A stretch of DNA of 64,000 bases, from contig NZ_JAJEKE010000002.1 in the NCBI RefSeq assembly GCF_024363565.1, positions 186,001-250,000 of the forward strand. The letters are read 5' to 3'. Positions 61,351-64,000 of the stretch are shown here, piece after piece; position 1 is the stretch's first letter; the number at the start of each line of letters is the position of its first letter. This stretch comes from Lutispora saccharofermentans. Its GTDB lineage: Bacteria; Bacillota; Clostridia; Lutisporales; Lutisporaceae. The notes beneath the pieces are model-generated. The model did no database searches, was not told the origin of the DNA, and saw only the letters and a list, made by a program, of their open reading frames with translations. Both the position numbers and the translations under genes were made by a program.

Positions 61351-62526
61351 TTGAATAACAAAGACATATTAAAGTATATCGACAGAGACGAAACAGTGGC
61401 GCTTCTTCAGGAAATGGTGCAGTTCAAAACAGTTAATGAGCCTGGAGATGAGAAGCCTTTGGCAGAATTCATCAAGGCAAAGCTGGAGGCTTTTGGAATT
61501 GATGCTTATGTAGATGATGTAAGCGACAATAGAGCCAATGTAATAGGAAGAATGAAAGGCAGCGGTGAAAGAGAAGCTCTTCTATTCAACGGGCATTTGG
61601 ATACGGTGCCCCCGGGGGATATTGAGTGGAAGCATAGTCCGTACAGCGGAGCATTAGAGGATGGGAAAATATACGGGCGAGGCTCAGCGGACATGAAGGG
61701 TGGACTGGCCGCCATGCTAATGGCTCTTAAGGCTGTTAAAAAGGCAGGCTTGGAGCTAAAAGGAGATTTCATATACAGCGCTACTGCAGGCGAAGAGACA
61801 GACAGCATAGGGGCCGTTAAGTTTGTTAAAGAAGGCGGACTTGATGGAGTAGGCGCCATAATAATTGGAGAGCCGAGCTCCTGCGGCGTGAATGCAGCAG
61901 AAAAAGGAGCATTCTGGATAGAGATAACAACCTATGGGAAAACCGCTCACGGTGCCTTCCCCGAGAAAGGAATAAATGCAGTTGTAAACATGAATGCACT
62001 GCTTTCTGAGCTTATAAGCTATAAATTCAAGTATGAAGAGAATGAAATCTTAGGGCATCCCACCATGAATATTTCTACAATAAAAGGCGGGGTCAAGACC
62101 AATGTGGTGCCCGACAAATGCAGTGTGACCATTGATATGAGGACAGTGCCGGGAATGCATCACGGTGACATAATAAAAGATTTTGAAAAGATGATAAGCA
62201 AGCTGGCTTCCGACATCGATGATTTCAAGGCAGATATTAAAGTATTGAACGACAGGGCTGCAGTAGAAACAAAGGCATCCCATCCCTTTGTAAAGTTAGC
62301 AGTGGATACTGTAAAGGAAGAATTCAATAAAGAGATTAAAGCAGCAGGTGTTAATTTTTATACCGATGCCTCCGTATTCCTGCCGGCAAAAGAGCTGCCC
62401 TGCATATTCTATGGACCGGGGGATGCTAATATGGCCCATCAGCCTAACGAACATGTAACTGTAGACAGCCTTATGGAAGCGGTACATTTCTACTGCGCAA
62501 TGATAGAGAGATATCTGGCTCTATGA
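61351..62526 (+). CDS. M20 peptidase/deacylase of the ArgE/DapE type
   Basis: The 391-residue metallopeptidase has LFNGHLDTVPPGD (metal His), GRGSADMKGGLAAML (bridging Asp), TAGEETDSIGAV (catalytic Glu) and IIGEPSSCGVN, and ends with FYGPGDANMAHQPNEHV. It starts with TTG after GAGGTGTAAGC. It should hydrolyse N-acyl or peptide bonds of imported substrates. Confidence 0.92.
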   Translation: MNNKDILKYIDRDETVALLQEMVQFKTVNEPGDEKPLAEFIKAKLEAFGIDAYVDDVSDNRANVIGRMKGSGEREALLFNGHLDTVPPGDIEWKHSPYSGALEDGKIYGRGSADMKGGLAAMLMALKAVKKAGLELKGDFIYSATAGEETDSIGAVKFVKEGGLDGVGAIIIGEPSSCGVNAAEKGAFWIEITTYGKTAHGAFPEKGINAVVNMNALLSELISYKFKYEENEILGHPTMNISTIKGGVKTNVVPDKCSVTIDMRTVPGMHHGDIIKDFEKMISKLASDIDDFKADIKVLNDRAAVETKASHPFVKLAVDTVKEEFNKEIKAAGVNFYTDASVFLPAKELPCIFYGPGDANMAHQPNEHVTVDSLMEAVHFYCAMIERYLAL

Positions 62527-62575
62527 ATCTAAACTCGCTTCAAAAACCCTATGGAGAGCAGCAGAGCCGGTAAAC

Positions 62576-62608
62576 AAGAGCATGTGCGTTGAAGTACATG
62601 CTCTTAAA
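62576..62608 (+). terminator. Hairpin after the peptidase gene
   Basis: AAGAGCATGT (62576-62585) pairs perfectly with ACATGCTCTT (62596-62605). The downstream tail is not T-rich, so termination may be weak. Confidence 0.6.
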
Positions 62609-62678
62609 CTATATACAGCACCAGGATTTGTAATTTTCATGTGAACTATCAAGTGTTATAATATTTTGGGGTGGTAAT

Positions 62679-64000
62679 ATGGGAGTAACCGTTAGAGAAA
62701 TTCTTCAGTCACAATATTTTTCGGATTACAGAGTATTAGCTGGGAAGGAAGCTTTGGATCTGAAAGCACAGGCCGTTGTTCTTTTTGATGCCCCCGATGG
62801 ATACAAATGGTTTAAAGGCAAGGAATTCGTCATTACCTCGGGATATCTTTTCAAGGACAATACTGAGCTTTTCAAGGAAGTGATAATGCATCTTTTCAAG
62901 CATAAATCCGCAGCATTAGGAGTAAAAACTCAAAGATATCTTAATGAGGTGCCTAAGGAAATCATCGATTTGTGCAACAGCCTGCCGCTGCCGCTCATCG
63001 ATATCCCCTATGATGTTCCTTGGATTGATGTCATAAATGCAGTGAACTCCATTGCCATGAATCGTTACATCAACAGGATCAACGATAGAAACCATAATAA
63101 TTCTCTCTTTGTAAATCCCCATAGCTTAAGCAAAAAAATAGAGCAGATCGGGATCAACCTGTCCCATGAGATCATGAGCCCTGTGTCAATCGTTGATATT
63201 ATGGATAAAAAGATATTTACATATCCTTCAACCTATAAGGTAAGAGGGGATTGTGTGCCATTTAGCCAGCACTATGATCTGCCTTTTAACTATCAGAAGG
63301 AGGTAATGTGCGACAACCTGAATATGTTCAGAATCAAGGATTTAAGCGGCAATAGCTGCTGCCCGTGGATAGTGGTGCCCATAACCCTAAGGGATATGAC
63401 CGTATCCAATCTTATAATATGGGAAGAGTGTGAGGCTATTGATTATTATGATATGTTTGCCCTTAGACTCAGCTATACGCTGCTTTTAAGCATTTATGAG
63501 CAAGCTTATTTCGCAACCTCCTTTGAGCGCAGATTTTATGATGATTTTATAAAATCCTTGATAAGCGGAGAACTGGACAGCAAGTCAAAAGTTATCAGAG
63601 CTCTGGCTAATTTTCAGCAATCCAGCCTGATGATTGATAACGGTTTTATTTGTATATGTATCAGGGCAGAAGGGGAAGAAGTATCCTTATATACAAATCG
63701 AGAGAAGATTTATCGATCCTTCCTTTTTGACTTGCCCAAGAAAAAGTGCATACTGGGCATAATAAATGATAGCACTATGGTTCTTTTATATGACATAAGT
63801 GATTTTAAGAAGGATATTATAAGAACATTAAAACTCAATTTGAAGAATATCCTGAAAGAATTGGAAGCAAATATACCCAATTATTATTTTAAAATAGGCA
63901 TAGGAGATCCGGAAAAGGATATATGCAATATGAAGAAAAGCTATATGGAGGCTCTAAAGGCAATCGAGATAGGCTCGTATATCTATCCCGATTCAAGGAT
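62679..64000 (+). CDS. PucR/CdaR-family transcriptional regulator, 3'-truncated by the window edge
   Basis: The open frame of 440 residues starts GVTVREILQSQYFSDYRVLA and has a PucR N-terminal domain, then a GGDEF-like CdaR domain (FKIGIGDPEKDICNMKKSYM and EALKAIEIGSYIY). The C-terminal HTH lies beyond the end. It likely senses and controls the preceding transport/peptidase genes. ATG at 62679 has GGGGTGG upstream. Confidence 0.88.
   Translation, partial: MGVTVREILQSQYFSDYRVLAGKEALDLKAQAVVLFDAPDGYKWFKGKEFVITSGYLFKDNTELFKEVIMHLFKHKSAALGVKTQRYLNEVPKEIIDLCNSLPLPLIDIPYDVPWIDVINAVNSIAMNRYINRINDRNHNNSLFVNPHSLSKKIEQIGINLSHEIMSPVSIVDIMDKKIFTYPSTYKVRGDCVPFSQHYDLPFNYQKEVMCDNLNMFRIKDLSGNSCCPWIVVPITLRDMTVSNLIIWEECEAIDYYDMFALRLSYTLLLSIYEQAYFATSFERRFYDDFIKSLISGELDSKSKVIRALANFQQSSLMIDNGFICICIRAEGEEVSLYTNREKIYRSFLFDLPKKKCILGIINDSTMVLLYDISDFKKDIIRTLKLNLKNILKELEANIPNYYFKIGIGDPEKDICNMKKSYMEALKAIEIGSYIYPDSR

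Overview
The window reads as a chromosomal segment of an anaerobic Firmicute (Clostridia/Tissierellia type). The clues are sigma-A promoters with strong GGAGG ribosome sites, TTG and GTG starts, a CIRCE element before groESL, BlaI/BlaR1, Rex and BusR-type regulators, an [FeFe] hydrogenase, tungstate uptake and a sodium-translocating decarboxylase beta subunit. I cannot name the species. I see no rRNA, tRNA, CRISPR array, transposase or prophage structural genes.

Layout. 0-8 kb: the end of gltS, an FMN riboswitch with ribU, tsaE and a tsaB-rimI fusion, an ECF sigma/anti-sigma/polymer-forming-protein operon, and tsaD. 7.9-12.8 kb: a small convergent locus resembling a type I toxin-antitoxin, an isocitrate dehydrogenase-like gene, a GntR regulator, an ABC-F ATPase and rex. 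12.8-17 kb: a yybP-ykoY (Mn2+) riboswitch leading to a decarboxylase beta subunit and an unannotated 42-residue gamma-like subunit, then a P-loop/Asp23-like fusion, an OGG1-type glycosylase and a DUF554 protein. 17-26.3 kb: BlaR1-like/BlaI with tandem operators, then a DUF134/MerR/Mrp/NifX-like/ferredoxin-ATPase cluster. 26.3-29.4 kb: two stress-type membrane-associated proteins and groESL.

29.5-47.8 kb is dominated by molybdenum/tungsten cofactor functions: moaC, mogA, a tupBCA-type tungstate transporter, two moeA genes (one fused to a binding-protein-like domain), moaA and a MOSC protein. Two leaders that resemble each other and look like Moco/Tuco riboswitches sit before an [FeFe]-hydrogenase/ECF S-component pair and before the tungstate transporter. 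An FNT-type formate/nitrite channel and a BusR-like regulator with a glycine-betaine transporter lie between them. This suggests tungsten- and formate-linked hydrogen metabolism, although no formate dehydrogenase lies in the window.

47.9-56 kb: a ydaO-type (c-di-AMP) riboswitch whose closing stem reaches the ribosome-binding region of a peptidoglycan-binding protein gene, a DUF456 protein, larE-larB-larC (larC split by a likely -1 programmed frameshift), guaB and guaA. 56-59.7 kb is an accessory block (Fic plus HTH, small RHH-like and hypothetical proteins, a DUF4143-type ATPase). 59.9-64 kb has a DUF5058-type membrane pair, an ArgE/DapE-type peptidase and a PucR-type regulator cut by the window end.

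A mosaic of four short repeat modules recurs in at least eight intergenic gaps, and a different inverted-repeat family occurs in two gaps.
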